Source: Bacillus mojavensis RO-H-1 = KCTC 3706
GTDB lineage: Bacteria > Bacillota > Bacilli > Bacillales > Bacillaceae
Direction of reading: 5' to 3'
Assembly: GCF_000245335.1 (NCBI RefSeq)
Contig: NZ_JH600305.1
Span: forward strand, 124,001-188,000
Length of the DNA: 64,000 nucleotides
Part shown: positions 47,228 through 57,783 of the stretch, piece by piece
How positions within the stretch are numbered: the first letter of the stretch is position 1
Layout of the letters: every line of letters begins with the position of its first letter
Position numbers and translations under genes: made by a program
The notes under the pieces: generated by a model
Seen by the model: the letters and a program-made list of their open reading frames with translations, nothing else
What the model was told of the DNA's origin: nothing
The model's database searches: none

Positions 47228-49548
47228 TTCTTCTCTCCTACTAAGGCATGTTCCAGAACTTCGTCTAAGTGGGATGCCAATATAAATGTGAGCCCCTCTC
47301 TGACGCTTTCTGGAATATCCTCTATATCTTTTTCATTATCTTTTGGTGCAATAATCGTCGTCAATCCCGCTCTATGTGCCCCGAGCGCTTTTTCTTTCAG
47401 TCCGCCGATCGGAAGCACGCGTCCGCGAAGTGTAATTTCGCCAGTCATTCCGACTTTACGCGATACCTCCCGTCCTGTTAAAGCAGAAACAAGCGCAGTC
47501 GCCATTGTTATACCGGCAGACGGACCATCTTTAGGCACCGCACCCTCAGGAACATGTATATGAATATCATACTTCTCATGAAAGTCAGGTTCAATGCCAA
47601 GTTCTTCTGTTTTTGAACGCACGTAGCTGAAAGCCGCCTGAGCAGACTCTCTCATGACATCGCCAAGCTTACCCGTCAGGATCAGTTTGCCTTTCCCTGG
47701 AGAAAGCGATACTTCGATCGACAGCGTATCTCCGCCGACAGTTGTATAAGCCAGCCCCGTGACTACGCCCACCTGATCTTCCGTTTCTGCTTGTCCGTAT
47801 CTGAACATTCGTTTTCCGATAAAGTCATGAAGATTTTTCTCCGTAACTGTAATCCGTTTTCTATCTTCAGAAACAATGGCTTTTGCAGCCTTGCGGCAGA
47901 TGGCAGCAAGCTGGCGCTCGAGATTTCTCACACCTGCTTCTCTCGTATAATAACGGATAATATCAAGAATGGCCTGATCACGCAGCTGCAGGTTGCTCTT
48001 TTTGAGCCCATGCTCCTTGATCTGCTTCGGAAGAAGGTGATCTTTCACAATTTCAAGTTTTTCCACTTCCGTGTAGCCAGCAATATTAATGATTTCCATT
48101 CTGTCTCTAAGCGGTCCCGGGATTGTCGCCAAATTGTTAGCCGTAGCGATAAAGAGCACTTTTGACAGATCAAAGGTCTCCTCAATGTAGTGGTCGCTGA
48201 AGGTGCTGTTTTGCTCTGGATCAAGCACTTCAAGCATTGCGGATGACGGATCGCCTCTGAAATCAGAAGACATTTTATCAATTTCATCCAGTAAGAATAC
48301 CGGATTCAGCTTGCCGGCTTTTTTCATGCCTTGAATAATACGTCCCGGCATTGCCCCGACATATGTCCGTCTGTGCCCGCGAATTTCTGATTCGTCGCGC
48401 ACCCCGCCAAGTGAAATTCTGACAAATTTCCGATCCATACTTTTAGCAATCGATTTGGCTAAGGACGTTTTTCCGACCCCCGGAGGTCCTGCCAAACAGA
48501 GAATCGGACCTTTTAAGGATTTTGTCAGCTTTTGAACCGCCAAATACTCTAAAATACGCTCTTTCACTTTTTCAAGTCCATGATGTTCTTTGTCCAAAAG
48601 ATGTTCAGCCTCTTTTAAATCAAGCTTATCTTCTGTCTCATCCGTCCATGGGAGAGCGACCAGCCAGTCAATATAATTGCGGATAACAGAACTTTCGGCA
48701 GAACTGGACGGAATCTTTTCATATCTGTTTAATTCCTTAAGAGCCGTTTCCTTCACATGGTCAGGCATACCCGCTTCTTCGATTTTTTCGGTCAGCGATT
48801 GAACTTCACCTGTTTTGCCTTCTTTATCGCCTAGCTCTTTTTGGATCGCCTTCATCTGTTCGCGCAAATAATATTCCTTTTGCGTACGCTCCATTGAACG
48901 TTTGACACGCTGGCCGATTTTTTTCTCGATCTCAAGCACTTCTTTTTCATTGTTGATAAAATCAATGACCTTATTCAGTCTGTCTTTGACATCGGCCGTT
49001 TCTAAAATATCCTGCTTATCCTTTAGTTTAAGAGGCAGGTGAGAAGCAACAATGTCTGCCATTCTGCCCGGCTCTTCGATATCAGTAACCGCGGCGTACG
49101 TTTCGGCTGAGATTTTTTTCGAAATTTTTATGTACTGATCAAAGTGGTCCAACAAAGTCCGCATCAGCGCTTCGTCTTCTGTATCTTTTGAATCATCTTC
49201 TTGGATCAGCTGAATGTCTACCGACGTATAATCCTCATGCTCATTGTAATCAATGATCTGGGCGCGCTTTATACCTTCCACCAGCACACGGATTGTACCG
49301 TTTGGAAGCTTCAGCATTTGTTTAATTTTCGTATAGGTGCCGACAGTAAAAATTTCGTCTTCACCCGGTTCGTCTATCGAAATATCCTGCTGAGTAGCTA
49401 AAAATATCATATGATCATGCATCATTGCCTGTTCAAGGGCCTGAACCGACTTGTCACGTCCTACATCTAAGTGCAAAACCATTGTCGGGTACACTAATAA
49501 ACCTCTTAAAGGGAGGAGCGGGATGCTGCGTTTTAATTCTTCTGCCAT
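47224..49548 (-). CDS. lonA: ATP-dependent Lon protease LonA
   Basis: A 774-residue cytoplasmic Lon protease: N-terminal LON substrate domain (1 to about 200), AAA+ module with Walker [10 protein letters not shown] and Walker [10 protein letters not shown], and a C-terminal protease domain with catalytic Ser in [11 protein letters not shown] and Lys in [14 protein letters not shown]. It degrades damaged and regulatory proteins. The ATG follows GGAGGTG by 8 bases. A -10 TATAAT lies at 49582-49587 on the minus strand, so it has its own promoter after the lonB terminator. Confidence 0.97.
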   Translation of the reverse strand: MAEELKRSIPLLPLRGLLVYPTMVLHLDVGRDKSVQALEQAMMHDHMIFLATQQDISIDEPGEDEIFTVGTYTKIKQMLKLPNGTIRVLVEGIKRAQIIDYNEHEDYTSVDIQLIQEDDSKDTEDEALMRTLLDHFDQYIKISKKISAETYAAVTDIEEPGRMADIVASHLPLKLKDKQDILETADVKDRLNKVIDFINNEKEVLEIEKKIGQRVKRSMERTQKEYYLREQMKAIQKELGDKEGKTGEVQSLTEKIEEAGMPDHVKETALKELNRYEKIPSSSAESSVIRNYIDWLVALPWTDETEDKLDLKEAEHLLDKEHHGLEKVKERILEYLAVQKLTKSLKGPILCLAGPPGVGKTSLAKSIAKSMDRKFVRISLGGVRDESEIRGHRRTYVGAMPGRIIQGMKKAGKLNPVFLLDEIDKMSSDFRGDPSSAMLEVLDPEQNSTFSDHYIEETFDLSKVLFIATANNLATIPGPLRDRMEIINIAGYTEVEKLEIVKDHLLPKQIKEHGLKKSNLQLRDQAILDIIRYYTREAGVRNLERQLAAICRKAAKAIVSEDRKRITVTEKNLHDFIGKRMFRYGQAETEDQVGVVTGLAYTTVGGDTLSIEVSLSPGKGKLILTGKLGDVMRESAQAAFSYVRSKTEELGIEPDFHEKYDIHIHVPEGAVPKDGPSAGITMATALVSALTGREVSRKVGMTGEITLRGRVLPIGGLKEKALGAHRAGLTTIIAPKDNEKDIEDIPESVREGLTFILASHLDEVLEHALVGEKK

Positions 49549-49701
49549 GTGACTGACACCTCCGTGACTTTAGTATGAACCATTATAATACAACTTTTTC
49601 ATCCTTGTACAATAAACGGCATGGTTCAGCTTTTCTATAACACAGTCTCCTCGTAGTATACCCTTTCTTTCTCATCTGAAAAAGGAAAAGATGTCCTTCA
49701 T

Positions 49702-49729
49702 AAAAAAAACCCTATTTTAAAAATAGGGT
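49702..49729 (-). terminator. lonB terminator
   Basis: ACCCTATTTTTAAAATAGGGT followed by eight U on the minus strand, beginning at the lonB stop. The next 150 bases hold the lonA promoter. Confidence 0.88.
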
Positions 49730-51387
49730 CAGACTGATTCTTTATTCATTTGCATGTTTAACGGTTTTTGTTCAGTAGGCGGATTCACTAAAATTTCATC
49801 AAGCACTTCCTGGAACGTTTTCACCGCCACAATTTTGATTCCTTCAATCTGTTTTAAAATTGATTGCTGATTTTCATACGGGATAATGACTTTTTTGGCA
49901 CCGGATTGTTTTGCGGCTTTAATTTTCGGGATCACGCCTCCAATCGGTTTTACAAGTCCGTTTAGACTGATCTCGCCTGTCATAGCTACCTTGTTGTCAA
50001 TCGGAATTTTATGAACGGCTGAAAAAATTCCTGCCGCCATGGCAATACCTGCTGACGGCCCGTCAATCGGAATGCCGCCCGGAAAATTAATGTGGATATC
50101 GTAGTCAGAAGGCTTCATTCCCATTGTACGCAATACGGTTAGCACATTTTCAACCGAGCCCTTTGCCATGCTTTTCCGGCGAATTGATTTTGATTGGCTG
50201 CCAATGCTTTCTTCTTCTGCTATTCCGGTAATGTTAATTGAACCTTTATCCTGAGCCGGTGTTACGTTCACTTCGATTTCCAGCAGCGAACCGCTGTTAG
50301 GGCCATACACTGCGAGTCCATTTACAATGCCGATTTGCGGTGCAGAGCCGATTTTCTGCTCGTGCTTAGGGGTAAGCTGACTGGAATGAATCACCCATTC
50401 TATATCCTCAATGGTGATGTCCTTCCGGTCCTCGGTCACCGCCATTCCCGCCGCGATTTGAATCATATTAACGGCTTCCCGGCCGTTCCGTGTATAGCTG
50501 GTCAGCAAATCAAGTCCCTCTTCAGAAATATTCTTTTCAATCTTATCCACGGCTGTTTTGGCAACTGATTTCAGCTCATCTTTCTCAAGCTCGCGGAAAA
50601 ACACTTCTAGACAGCGGGATCGGATTGCCGGAGGGATTTCGTTTGGCATTCTTGTTGTCGCACCGATCAAACGAAAATCGGCTGGAAGCCCATTTTGAAA
50701 AATATCGTGAATATGGTTCGGTATTTGTGTATTTTCTTCGCTGTAATAAGCACTGTCTAAAAAGACTTTCCGGTCCTCAAGCACCTTCAGCATTTTATTC
50801 ATTTGAATAGGATGCAGCTCCCCAATTTCATCAATAAACAATACACCGCCGTGGGCATGCGTGACAGCCCCCTGCTTCGGCTGCGGAATACCCGCCTGTC
50901 CCATCGCTCCGGCCCCTTGGTATATCGGATCATGTACAGATCCAATAAGCGGATCCGCAATTCCTCTTTCATCAAATCGAGCCGTTGTCGCATCGAGTTC
51001 CACAAAAACAGCCTGCTCTTTAAAAGGTGATTGCTTATGTTTTTTGGCTTCCTCTAACACAAGCCGTGCAGCAGCTGTTTTTCCGACTCCCGGCGGTCCA
51101 TAGACAATGACGTGCTGGGGGTTCGGTCCGCACAACGCCGCTTTTAACGCTTTAATCCCGTCTTCCTGGCCGACGATATCTTGAAAGCTTTTAGGGCGCA
51201 CCTTTTCAGATAACGGTTCGGACAAGCTGATAGCCCTCATTTTGCGAAGCTGCTCCATTTCCTTCTTTGATTCCTTATCTATCGTGACTTTTTGTGTCCT
51301 CTGATTTTTAAGCAAATTCCAAAAATACAAACCAATGATGATCCCAAAAAACAGCTGAATAAATAATGCGATCCCTGTCCAACTCAT
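49729..51387 (-). CDS. lonB: Forespore Lon-like protease LonB
   Basis: A 552-residue membrane-anchored Lon: one N-terminal membrane helix (about 4-23, TGIALFIQLFFGIIIGLYFW), no LON substrate domain, an AAA+ module (Walker [11 protein letters not shown] about 95-104, Walker B LFIDEIGEL) and the protease domain with Ser in IDGPSAGIAMA and Lys in GGVIPKIKAAKQSG. It is made in the forespore and affects sigma-factor activity there. The ATG follows GGAGGG. A clear sigma-F promoter lies upstream. Confidence 0.95.
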   Translation of the reverse strand: MSWTGIALFIQLFFGIIIGLYFWNLLKNQRTQKVTIDKESKKEMEQLRKMRAISLSEPLSEKVRPKSFQDIVGQEDGIKALKAALCGPNPQHVIVYGPPGVGKTAAARLVLEEAKKHKQSPFKEQAVFVELDATTARFDERGIADPLIGSVHDPIYQGAGAMGQAGIPQPKQGAVTHAHGGVLFIDEIGELHPIQMNKMLKVLEDRKVFLDSAYYSEENTQIPNHIHDIFQNGLPADFRLIGATTRMPNEIPPAIRSRCLEVFFRELEKDELKSVAKTAVDKIEKNISEEGLDLLTSYTRNGREAVNMIQIAAGMAVTEDRKDITIEDIEWVIHSSQLTPKHEQKIGSAPQIGIVNGLAVYGPNSGSLLEIEVNVTPAQDKGSINITGIAEEESIGSQSKSIRRKSMAKGSVENVLTVLRTMGMKPSDYDIHINFPGGIPIDGPSAGIAMAAGIFSAVHKIPIDNKVAMTGEISLNGLVKPIGGVIPKIKAAKQSGAKKVIIPYENQQSILKQIEGIKIVAVKTFQEVLDEILVNPPTEQKPLNMQMNKESV

Positions 51388-51439
51388 GGTGGTCCCTCCT
51401 GAAAAACAATTTATGTATCCAATTCATTCCACTGATTGC

Positions 51440-51469
51440 TAGTATCTCCCACAGAAGAAGGGAATAAAC
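51440..51469 (-). promoter_or_regulatory. Sigma-F type promoter of lonB
   Basis: GTTTA (51465-51469), a 15-base spacer and GGAGATACTA (51440-51449) on the minus strand. The -10 fits the sigma-F pattern GGNRANANTR at every position; the -35 differs from GYATA at one. Confidence 0.8.
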
Positions 51470-51492
51470 GTTTTCCGGAAGAGTTTACACAA

Positions 51493-51534
51493 CAAAAAAA
51501 CCTCCTGAATGTCACCACTCAGGAGGTTTTTTTT
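51493..51534 (-). terminator. clpX terminator
   Basis: AACCTCCTGA and TCAGGAGGTT form a strong stem flanked by long A and T tracts, just after the clpX stop. Confidence 0.92.
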
Positions 51535-51539
51535 CATTT

Positions 51540-52802
51540 TTAAGCAGACGTTTTATCTTGGCTAACCTCAGTACCGTCCTTTAACAAAAGGCGAGGCGGC
51601 TCTCCATGCGTTACAGTCGCTCCAGTAATCACACATTTTTCAATGTCATCACGGGAAGGCAGGTCAAACATCACATCAAGCATAATGCCTTCAATGATAG
51701 AACGGAGTCCGCGTGCTCCAGTCTTACGCTCAATTGCTTTTTTGGCAATTTCAGACAGCGCTTCTTCTTCAAACTCAAGCTCAACATTATCCAGCTCAAG
51801 CATTTTCTTAAACTGCTTCACAAGAGCGTTTTTCGGTTTTGTTAAGATCGCAACCAATGCTTCTTCATCAAGCTTTTCAAGGCTTGCAATCACAGGAAGA
51901 CGTCCAATGAACTCCGGAATTAATCCGAAACGGAGCAAGTCTTCTGGAAGCACTTTTGAAAGAAGGTCTTCTTTCTCCAGATCTGCAACCTTATTATCAG
52001 AACCAAAGCCAATCACTTTTTGTCCTAAACGGCGTTTGATGATTTGTTCGATACCATCGAAGGCACCGCCGCAAATGAACAAAATGTTTGTTGTGTCAAT
52101 TTGAATAAACTCTTGATGAGGGTGCTTACGTCCGCCTTGAGGTGGCACACTCGCCACAGTTCCTTCAAGAATTTTCAGCAATGCCTGCTGCACACCTTCA
52201 CCTGACACATCACGTGTGATAGACGGGTTTTCAGACTTTCTTGCCACTTTATCGATTTCATCAATATAAATAATGCCTTTTTCCGCTTTTTCCACGTCGT
52301 AGTCAGCAGCTTGGATGAGTTTCAAGAGAATATTCTCTACATCTTCACCCACATATCCAGCTTCTGTCAGGGACGTAGCGTCAGCAATCGCAAACGGCAC
52401 ATTTAAAATACGGGCTAACGTTTGAGCAAGAAGGGTTTTACCGCTTCCTGTCGGGCCGATTAATGAAATGTTACTTTTCGAAAGCTCGACATCGTCCACT
52501 TTGCTGTTGGAGTTAATACGCTTATAGTGGTTATACACAGCAACAGCGAGTGATTTCTTCGCTTGATCCTGGCCGATGACATATTCATTCAGAATTTCAC
52601 GGATTTCCTGCGGCTTCGGCACATCTTTAAATTCTACTTCTTCTTCTGTTCCGAGTTCTTCCTCCACAATTTCAGTGCAGAGTTCGATACATTCGTCACA
52701 TATATATACACCAGGTCCAGCTACAAGCTTACGAACCTGATCTTGTGTTTTTCCACAGAACGAGCATTTTAATTGTCCTTTTTCCTCGTTGAATTTAAAC
52801 AT
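51540..52802 (-). CDS. clpX: ClpX unfoldase of the ClpXP protease
   Basis: A 420-residue AAA+ unfoldase that selects substrates for ClpP. It has an N-terminal zinc-binding domain with Cys in CSFCGKT and CDECIELC (about 13-40), Walker A GPTGSGKT (about 117-124), Walker [10 protein letters not shown], and the IGF loop (KVIGFGSDN) that docks on ClpP. ATG 52802 follows AAGGGGTG; a longer upstream frame has no ribosome binding site and is not conserved. It has its own promoter, separate from tig and lonB. Confidence 0.97.
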   Translation of the reverse strand: MFKFNEEKGQLKCSFCGKTQDQVRKLVAGPGVYICDECIELCTEIVEEELGTEEEVEFKDVPKPQEIREILNEYVIGQDQAKKSLAVAVYNHYKRINSNSKVDDVELSKSNISLIGPTGSGKTLLAQTLARILNVPFAIADATSLTEAGYVGEDVENILLKLIQAADYDVEKAEKGIIYIDEIDKVARKSENPSITRDVSGEGVQQALLKILEGTVASVPPQGGRKHPHQEFIQIDTTNILFICGGAFDGIEQIIKRRLGQKVIGFGSDNKVADLEKEDLLSKVLPEDLLRFGLIPEFIGRLPVIASLEKLDEEALVAILTKPKNALVKQFKKMLELDNVELEFEEEALSEIAKKAIERKTGARGLRSIIEGIMLDVMFDLPSRDDIEKCVITGATVTHGEPPRLLLKDGTEVSQDKTSA

Positions 52803-52888
52803 TCTTTCACCCCTTAATCTTGTCTCACTTTTTCTTTTACCGGCAGAGCAAAAGAAAATGATTCTTGAAACGAACGAGTATGTATTGC

Positions 52889-52918
52889 ATTTTACCATAC
52901 TTTCCAAAAAGACGGTAA
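52889..52918 (-). promoter_or_regulatory. clpX promoter
   Basis: TTACCG (52913-52918) and an extended -10 TATGGTAAAAT (TAAAAT at 52889-52894) on the minus strand, spaced by 18, giving a leader of about 80 bases. Confidence 0.65.
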
Positions 52919-53015
52919 CATTGTGTTTCTGACTTGCACATTCTATATGTATGACAAAAAACAGCCCTGCATTAACTATCTTGCCCCAAGAAAAAGAGAT
53001 ATATCATAATTGTAC

Positions 53016-53050
53016 AAAACAAGGCACGAATGATTCGCGCCCTGTTTTAT
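53016..53050 (-). terminator. tig terminator
   Basis: AAAACAGGGCGCGAATCATTCGTGCCTTGTTTT on the minus strand, an imperfect but long hairpin (two G-U type mismatches) with A and T tracts on both sides. Between it and the clpX promoter about 100 bases carry no recognised feature. Confidence 0.82.
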
Positions 53051-53073
53051 TATTACTATTATTATGCACCATA

Positions 53074-54348
53074 TTAACGGTTTTCTACAAGAAAATCAAT
53101 TGCTTTGCGAACTTTTAAATCTTCTTTCATCGCGTCAGTAGAACCGATGGCTTGTTTGATATTTTCAACAGGCATGTTGTAAGCTTCAGCCATTTTAGAA
53201 AGCTCAGCATCAACTTCCTCATCTGTTACTTCAAGGTTTTCCGCTTTCGCAATCGCCTCAAGAGTCAGGTTAGATTTAACGCGTTTTGCAGCATCTTCTT
53301 TCATTTGCTCTTTTAACGCAGCTTCATCTTGGCCTGAGAATTGAGTGTAAAGCTCAAGGTTCATGCCTTGCATTTGAAGACGCTGTTCGAATTCTTTCAG
53401 CATGCGGTCAAGCTCAGTATCGATCATCGCTTGAGGAACATCGATTTCAGCGTTTTCAGAAGCTTTCAGAACAAGTTCTTCACGCAATTTAGCGTCAGCT
53501 TCGTTTTCTTTTGCTTCTTCTAAACGTTTCTTCGTTTTTTCAGTCAATTCAGCAAGTGTTTCCACTTCTTCATCGATATCTTTTGCGAATTCATCGTCAA
53601 GCTCAGGAAGCTCTTTCGCTTTGATTTCGTGAATTTTCACTTTGAAGACAGCTGGTTTGCCGGCAAGATCTTCAGCGTGGTACTCTTCAGGGAATGTTAC
53701 TTCAACATCCTTCTCAGCACCTGCTTCAAGGCCGACTAACTGATCTTCGAAGCCAGGAATGAATGAACCAGAACCCACTTCAAGTGAATAGTTTTCAGCT
53801 TTTCCGCCTTCGAATGCTTCGCCGTCAACGAATCCTTCGAAGTCAAGAACAACAGTGTTTCCTTCTTCAACAGCGCCTTCTTCTTTTACAACAAGCTCAG
53901 CTTGACGCTCTTGAAGCGCTTTTAGTTCGTTTTGAACATCTTCGTCAGTTACAGCTGTGTCGTCTTTTTCGATGCCTAAGCCTTTGTATTCGCCAAGCTT
54001 CACTTCAGGTTTCACTGTTACTTTTGCAGTGAAGATTAAGCTTTCGCCTTTTTCGATTTTTTCAACATCGATTTCAGGACGGTCTACAGGCTCGATTCCA
54101 GCTTCTTCAACCGCTTTAGGGTATTCTACAGGAAGAAGAATATCCAAAGCATCTTGGTAAAGAGCTTCTACGCCAAATCGCTGTTCGAATAAACCGCGAG
54201 GAATTTTCCCTTTACGGAATCCAGGAATTGAAACTTGCTTAACTACTTTTTTAAATGCATCATCAAGTGCCGTTTTAAATGTTTCAGCATCAACTTCAAC
54301 AGTTAAAACGCCTTCGTTGCCTTCTTGTTTTTCCCATTTTACAGACAT
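53074..54348 (-). CDS. tig: Trigger factor
   Basis: A 424-residue ribosome-associated chaperone and prolyl isomerase. The N-terminal ribosome-binding domain contains the GFRKGKIPR signature (about 42-50), followed by the FKBP-type isomerase domain (about 160-245, beginning [14 protein letters not shown]) and the helical C-terminal chaperone domain. The ATG follows GGAGGG. It lies upstream of clpX, but a terminator and a promoter separate them. Confidence 0.97.
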   Translation of the reverse strand: MSVKWEKQEGNEGVLTVEVDAETFKTALDDAFKKVVKQVSIPGFRKGKIPRGLFEQRFGVEALYQDALDILLPVEYPKAVEEAGIEPVDRPEIDVEKIEKGESLIFTAKVTVKPEVKLGEYKGLGIEKDDTAVTDEDVQNELKALQERQAELVVKEEGAVEEGNTVVLDFEGFVDGEAFEGGKAENYSLEVGSGSFIPGFEDQLVGLEAGAEKDVEVTFPEEYHAEDLAGKPAVFKVKIHEIKAKELPELDDEFAKDIDEEVETLAELTEKTKKRLEEAKENEADAKLREELVLKASENAEIDVPQAMIDTELDRMLKEFEQRLQMQGMNLELYTQFSGQDEAALKEQMKEDAAKRVKSNLTLEAIAKAENLEVTDEEVDAELSKMAEAYNMPVENIKQAIGSTDAMKEDLKVRKAIDFLVENR

Positions 54349-54533
54349 GTGTTTCCCTCCAAAAATCTATTCAGGTTGTGTCGGTCTTCCATTCTAAAGC
54401 AATCATTCGGCTTCGTCCAACAAAAACGAAGCTGCCAAAGATCAGAATCATTATGTATACATTTTAATAATGAACTGTAAAGCCTGTCCAACCGTATTTC
54501 TGATAACCCGTTATACACAAATACAACCATTAT

Positions 54534-54561
54534 ATTATAACATAACACATACCGCTTTCAA
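54534..54561 (-). promoter_or_regulatory. tig promoter
   Basis: TTGAAA (54556-54561), 16-base spacer and TGTTATAAT (TATAAT at 54534-54539) on the minus strand. The predicted leader of about 180 bases contains the hairpin GCTTCGT...ACGAAGC (54410-54432). Confidence 0.75.
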
Positions 54562-54575
54562 CTATATGGCGTGAT

Positions 54576-55580
54576 TTACAAATAAGAAATTTCTTCAATA
54601 TCTTTAATCATTGTGCACGCTTCATCAAGTTCTCTGTCGGTAAACTCATACATCATATGCAGCTCTTCGCTTTCAATCTCAATCCCATGCATTTCATAGC
54701 CGACTTTATGCAGGGCCGCCGCCCAAAGATCAGCAGACAGCAATTTAGGCTGAAATGGATATAAAACGTACAAATGTCTTCTCCACAGTTCTTCTACCGC
54801 TGCATACAGGGTTGGATTTTCATTCCCAAGCGTTTCATCCAGCACCCGGAGAACGCGGTGCAAAATCGGGGAGGCATCAGGCGGGACAGTCTCGCTCGGC
54901 TCGATTGTCATAGAGTCTCCGAATTTTGTAATATGGACCGGTTTGCTGTAGTCGTGTTCCGCCATTAACATCACGATCATCGTCTTGATAATCGGGTGGG
55001 CAGCGGGATCTTCAAGGATTGTTTTTAACAGCCCCGTATACTTCGCTACATTGCGGTCTTTCAATGAATGGATCAAATTCATTTGTTCCTCTGGGCTGGC
55101 TAACACTTTCTCCGTGTCGATCACATCTTCATACTCTTCTGCCCAAGCCTCGTCCTCTCGCTCTGGATCGGTCATTTTACGGCTGAAATCAAGCAGTTTA
55201 TAAAATTGCTCGGCGCTTTCCGCAGGCAGCTGATTTTCCTCAAGGACGGCTTCAATCGTGCGTTTTACTTCTTCGTATTTCTTAAGCTGTATTAAGATCG
55301 TCATGTACACTTGTAAAACTGTAAAATACTGGCCATATCCTTCTTTCAGCATCTTTTCGCATACACGTTTTGCCTCTCCCAATTCGCCCAGCTCCAAAAA
55401 GCAAATGGCCATGCCCAAGTGAAGATCTGATTCAGTATCATCATATTTCATTGCTTCTGAAAACAGTTCCAGCGCCTCTTGATACTTTTTCTCCTTCAGT
55501 GAGGACATTCCTTTTTCCACTAGACGGTCTTTCAGATGAGGAAAAGGAATAATTTTTGCGTTTTTCTTGTCATGCGTCAT
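54576..55580 (-). CDS. ysoA: TPR-repeat protein YsoA
   Basis: A 334-residue soluble protein with several tetratricopeptide repeats in its first half (about 20-150, for example EKKYQEALELFSEAMKYDD and LGELGEAKRVCEKMLKEG). A more divergent C-terminal half includes YAAVEELWRRHLYVLYPF. TPRs mediate protein contacts, but the partner is unknown. ATG 55580 follows AAAGGA by about 8 bases. It lies downstream of the leu operon terminator, so it is not obviously part of leucine synthesis. Confidence 0.85.
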   Translation of the reverse strand: MTHDKKNAKIIPFPHLKDRLVEKGMSSLKEKKYQEALELFSEAMKYDDTESDLHLGMAICFLELGELGEAKRVCEKMLKEGYGQYFTVLQVYMTILIQLKKYEEVKRTIEAVLEENQLPAESAEQFYKLLDFSRKMTDPEREDEAWAEEYEDVIDTEKVLASPEEQMNLIHSLKDRNVAKYTGLLKTILEDPAAHPIIKTMIVMLMAEHDYSKPVHITKFGDSMTIEPSETVPPDASPILHRVLRVLDETLGNENPTLYAAVEELWRRHLYVLYPFQPKLLSADLWAAALHKVGYEMHGIEIESEELHMMYEFTDRELDEACTMIKDIEEISYL

Positions 55581-55664
55581 ACCTATATTCCTTTCAGGCA
55601 TTTATTTTGTTCAAGTGTATCAACACCCGTACACAAAAACAAGAAAGGAAAGGTTCTGTCAGGC

Positions 55665-55703
55665 AAAAAAAAGCTGCCGGACAAATTGCCGGGCAGCTTT
55701 TTT
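55665..55703 (-). terminator. Terminator of the ilv-leu operon
   Basis: AAGCTGCCCGGC-AATTT-GTCCGGCAGCTT with A and U tracts on the minus strand, at the leuD stop. Confidence 0.92.
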
Positions 55704-56301
55704 AAGCTTGAAGCCAAGAGCTTCTCTGCGACTCAAATTGCTTGATTTCATCTTCAAGTAAAAGCGTTAATGAAATTTCATCATAGCCGTTGATCAGCAT
55801 TTCTTTCCAATGCGGATCGACTTCGAATGAGATCTGGTTGCCTTCGCTGTCGTGAATAAGCTGATTCTCAAGATCGACTGTCATTTGCAGTGACTGATTT
55901 TCGTATTGTCCGACAAGCTTTTTCCAATTGTCATATGGCATGCGAATCGGCAGCATACCGTTTTTAAAGCAGTTTTGGTGGAAAATATCAGCAAATGACG
56001 GTGCAATAATGATTTTAAAGCCGTAATCATCAAGCGCCCACGGAGCGTGTTCACGCGATGACCCGCAGCCGAAGTTTTCTCCCGCTATTAAAATGGATGC
56101 CCCTTCATAAGCCGGCTGGTTCAGTTCAAATTCCGGGTTCGGTTCACCATTCGCATCATATCTCCAGTCAAAGAATGCAAAACGGCCGTAGCCCGTTCTT
56201 TCAATTCTCTTCAGAAATTGTTTCGGAATGATCTGATCTGTATCAACATTAATACGATTTAATACGGCCGCTTTCCCCGTATGTGTTTTCAAAGGTTCCA
56301 T
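55702..56301 (-). CDS. leuD: 3-isopropylmalate dehydratase small subunit
   Basis: The 199-residue swivel-domain subunit that, with LeuC, isomerises 2- to 3-isopropylmalate. Conserved segments include NVDTDQIIPKQFLK (about 18-31), ILIAGENFGCGSSREHAPWAL (in part) and the FKNGMLPI loop. ATG 56301 follows AAGGAG by 8 bases. It is the last gene of ilvBHC-leuABCD, 12 bases after leuC. Confidence 0.97.
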   Translation of the reverse strand: MEPLKTHTGKAAVLNRINVDTDQIIPKQFLKRIERTGYGRFAFFDWRYDANGEPNPEFELNQPAYEGASILIAGENFGCGSSREHAPWALDDYGFKIIIAPSFADIFHQNCFKNGMLPIRMPYDNWKKLVGQYENQSLQMTVDLENQLIHDSEGNQISFEVDPHWKEMLINGYDEISLTLLLEDEIKQFESQRSSWLQA

Positions 56302-56313
56302 CTCGTGCACTCC

Positions 56314-57732
56314 TTACACAACTGTTTTTTCCTGATAAAACTTCCTGACATCCACGAAATGGCCGTGAATGGCGGCCATCGCAGCCATCGCAGGGCTGAC
56401 GAGATGTGTTTTCGCGCCTTTTCCTTGTCTGCCCTCAAAGTTGCGGTTAGAGGTTGACGCACAGCGCTCTCCTTCAGGAACAACGTCATTATTCATGCTC
56501 AAACACATGCTGCAGCCTGATTCTCTCCATTCAAATCCAGCGTCTAAGAAGATCTGATGAAGCCCTTCCTTTTCAGCCTGTAGTTTTATGCTCTGAGATC
56601 CAGGCACGACGATTGCTCTAACACTTTCAGCTACCTTTTTTCCTTTGATCATATCGGCAGCCTGGCGGAGGTCAGTCATGCGTGAATTAGTACAGGAACC
56701 GATAAATACGTGCTCCACTTTGATATCTTCAATTTTCTGATGAGGTGTCAGCCCCATATATTCATAAGCGCGAATCGCTTCTTTTTTGTCATCTTCCGCT
56801 GAAAAGCTTTCCGGTGCCGGAACTTCAGAATCGACAGGAAGAACCATTCCCGGGTTGATACCCCATGTCACCATAGGAGAAATGTCATTGCCGTCAAGCA
56901 CTATTGATTTATCGTAAACAGCGCCTGGATCAGTGCGCAGCGCTTTCCATTCTTCTACGGCTTTATCAAATTCTTCTCCTTTTGGCGTATACTTGCGATT
57001 TTTGCAATATTCAAATGTCACTTCGTCAGGCGCAATCAAACCTGCTCTTGCTCCGGCTTCAATTGACATGTTGCAAACGGTCATCCGCTCATCCATCGTC
57101 ATGTTTCTGAATACTTCCCCAGTGTATTCAATGACGTAACCGGTGCCGAATTTCACGCCGTATTTACCGATAACAGCAAGAATGACATCCTTTGCGGTTA
57201 CCCCTTTTTGCAGTGTCCCGTCTACACGCACCTCAAGCGTTTTCGGACGCTGCTGCCACAGTGTCTGTGTAGAAAGAACATGTTCAACCTCACTCGTTCC
57301 GATTCCAAATGCCAGGGCGCCGAATGCACCGTGAGTCGAAGTATGACTGTCGCCGCATACGATCGTTTTTCCCGGAAGCGTTAAGCCAAGCTCAGGCCCG
57401 ACTACATGGACAATCCCCTGATCTACACTGTGAAGATCGGCAAGGCGTACGCCAAACTCTTCGCAGTTCCGCTCAAGCGCTGTCACTTGTCGTTTCGCAA
57501 CTTCATCCGTTATCTCAAAGCGATTGACGGTTGGTATGTTGTGGTCCATCGTCGCGAAAGTATTTTGCGGTTTTCTGACCTTTCTTCCCTTTTGTCTCAA
57601 CCCTTCAAATGCCTGAGGGGATGTCACCTCATGGATGAGATGCAAATCAATATAGAGAAGATCCGGTTTTCCCTCACCATGTTTTACAATATGCTGATCC
57701 CAAATCTTTTCGATGATCGTTCGAGGCATCAT
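56314..57732 (-). CDS. leuC: 3-isopropylmalate dehydratase large subunit
   Basis: A 472-residue aconitase-family protein bearing the 4Fe-4S cluster. The cluster cysteines lie in [10 protein letters not shown] (one) and [10 protein letters not shown] (two); [24 protein letters not shown] is the substrate-side motif, seen in full at about 130-153. The second of two tandem ATG codons at 57732/57729 could equally be used. Gap to leuD is 12 bases; to leuB about 50. Confidence 0.97.
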   Translation of the reverse strand: MMPRTIIEKIWDQHIVKHGEGKPDLLYIDLHLIHEVTSPQAFEGLRQKGRKVRKPQNTFATMDHNIPTVNRFEITDEVAKRQVTALERNCEEFGVRLADLHSVDQGIVHVVGPELGLTLPGKTIVCGDSHTSTHGAFGALAFGIGTSEVEHVLSTQTLWQQRPKTLEVRVDGTLQKGVTAKDVILAVIGKYGVKFGTGYVIEYTGEVFRNMTMDERMTVCNMSIEAGARAGLIAPDEVTFEYCKNRKYTPKGEEFDKAVEEWKALRTDPGAVYDKSIVLDGNDISPMVTWGINPGMVLPVDSEVPAPESFSAEDDKKEAIRAYEYMGLTPHQKIEDIKVEHVFIGSCTNSRMTDLRQAADMIKGKKVAESVRAIVVPGSQSIKLQAEKEGLHQIFLDAGFEWRESGCSMCLSMNNDVVPEGERCASTSNRNFEGRQGKGAKTHLVSPAMAAMAAIHGHFVDVRKFYQEKTVV

Positions 57733-57783
57733 CTTTATTTCCTCCCTCTACCTATGAACTAAGACCGCTTACACCATAAGCTG

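Noticed and set aside
52803-52907. 35-codon N-terminal extension of clpX
   Set aside because: It lies in the leader, lacks a ribosome binding site, and ClpX normally begins at the zinc-domain start used here.
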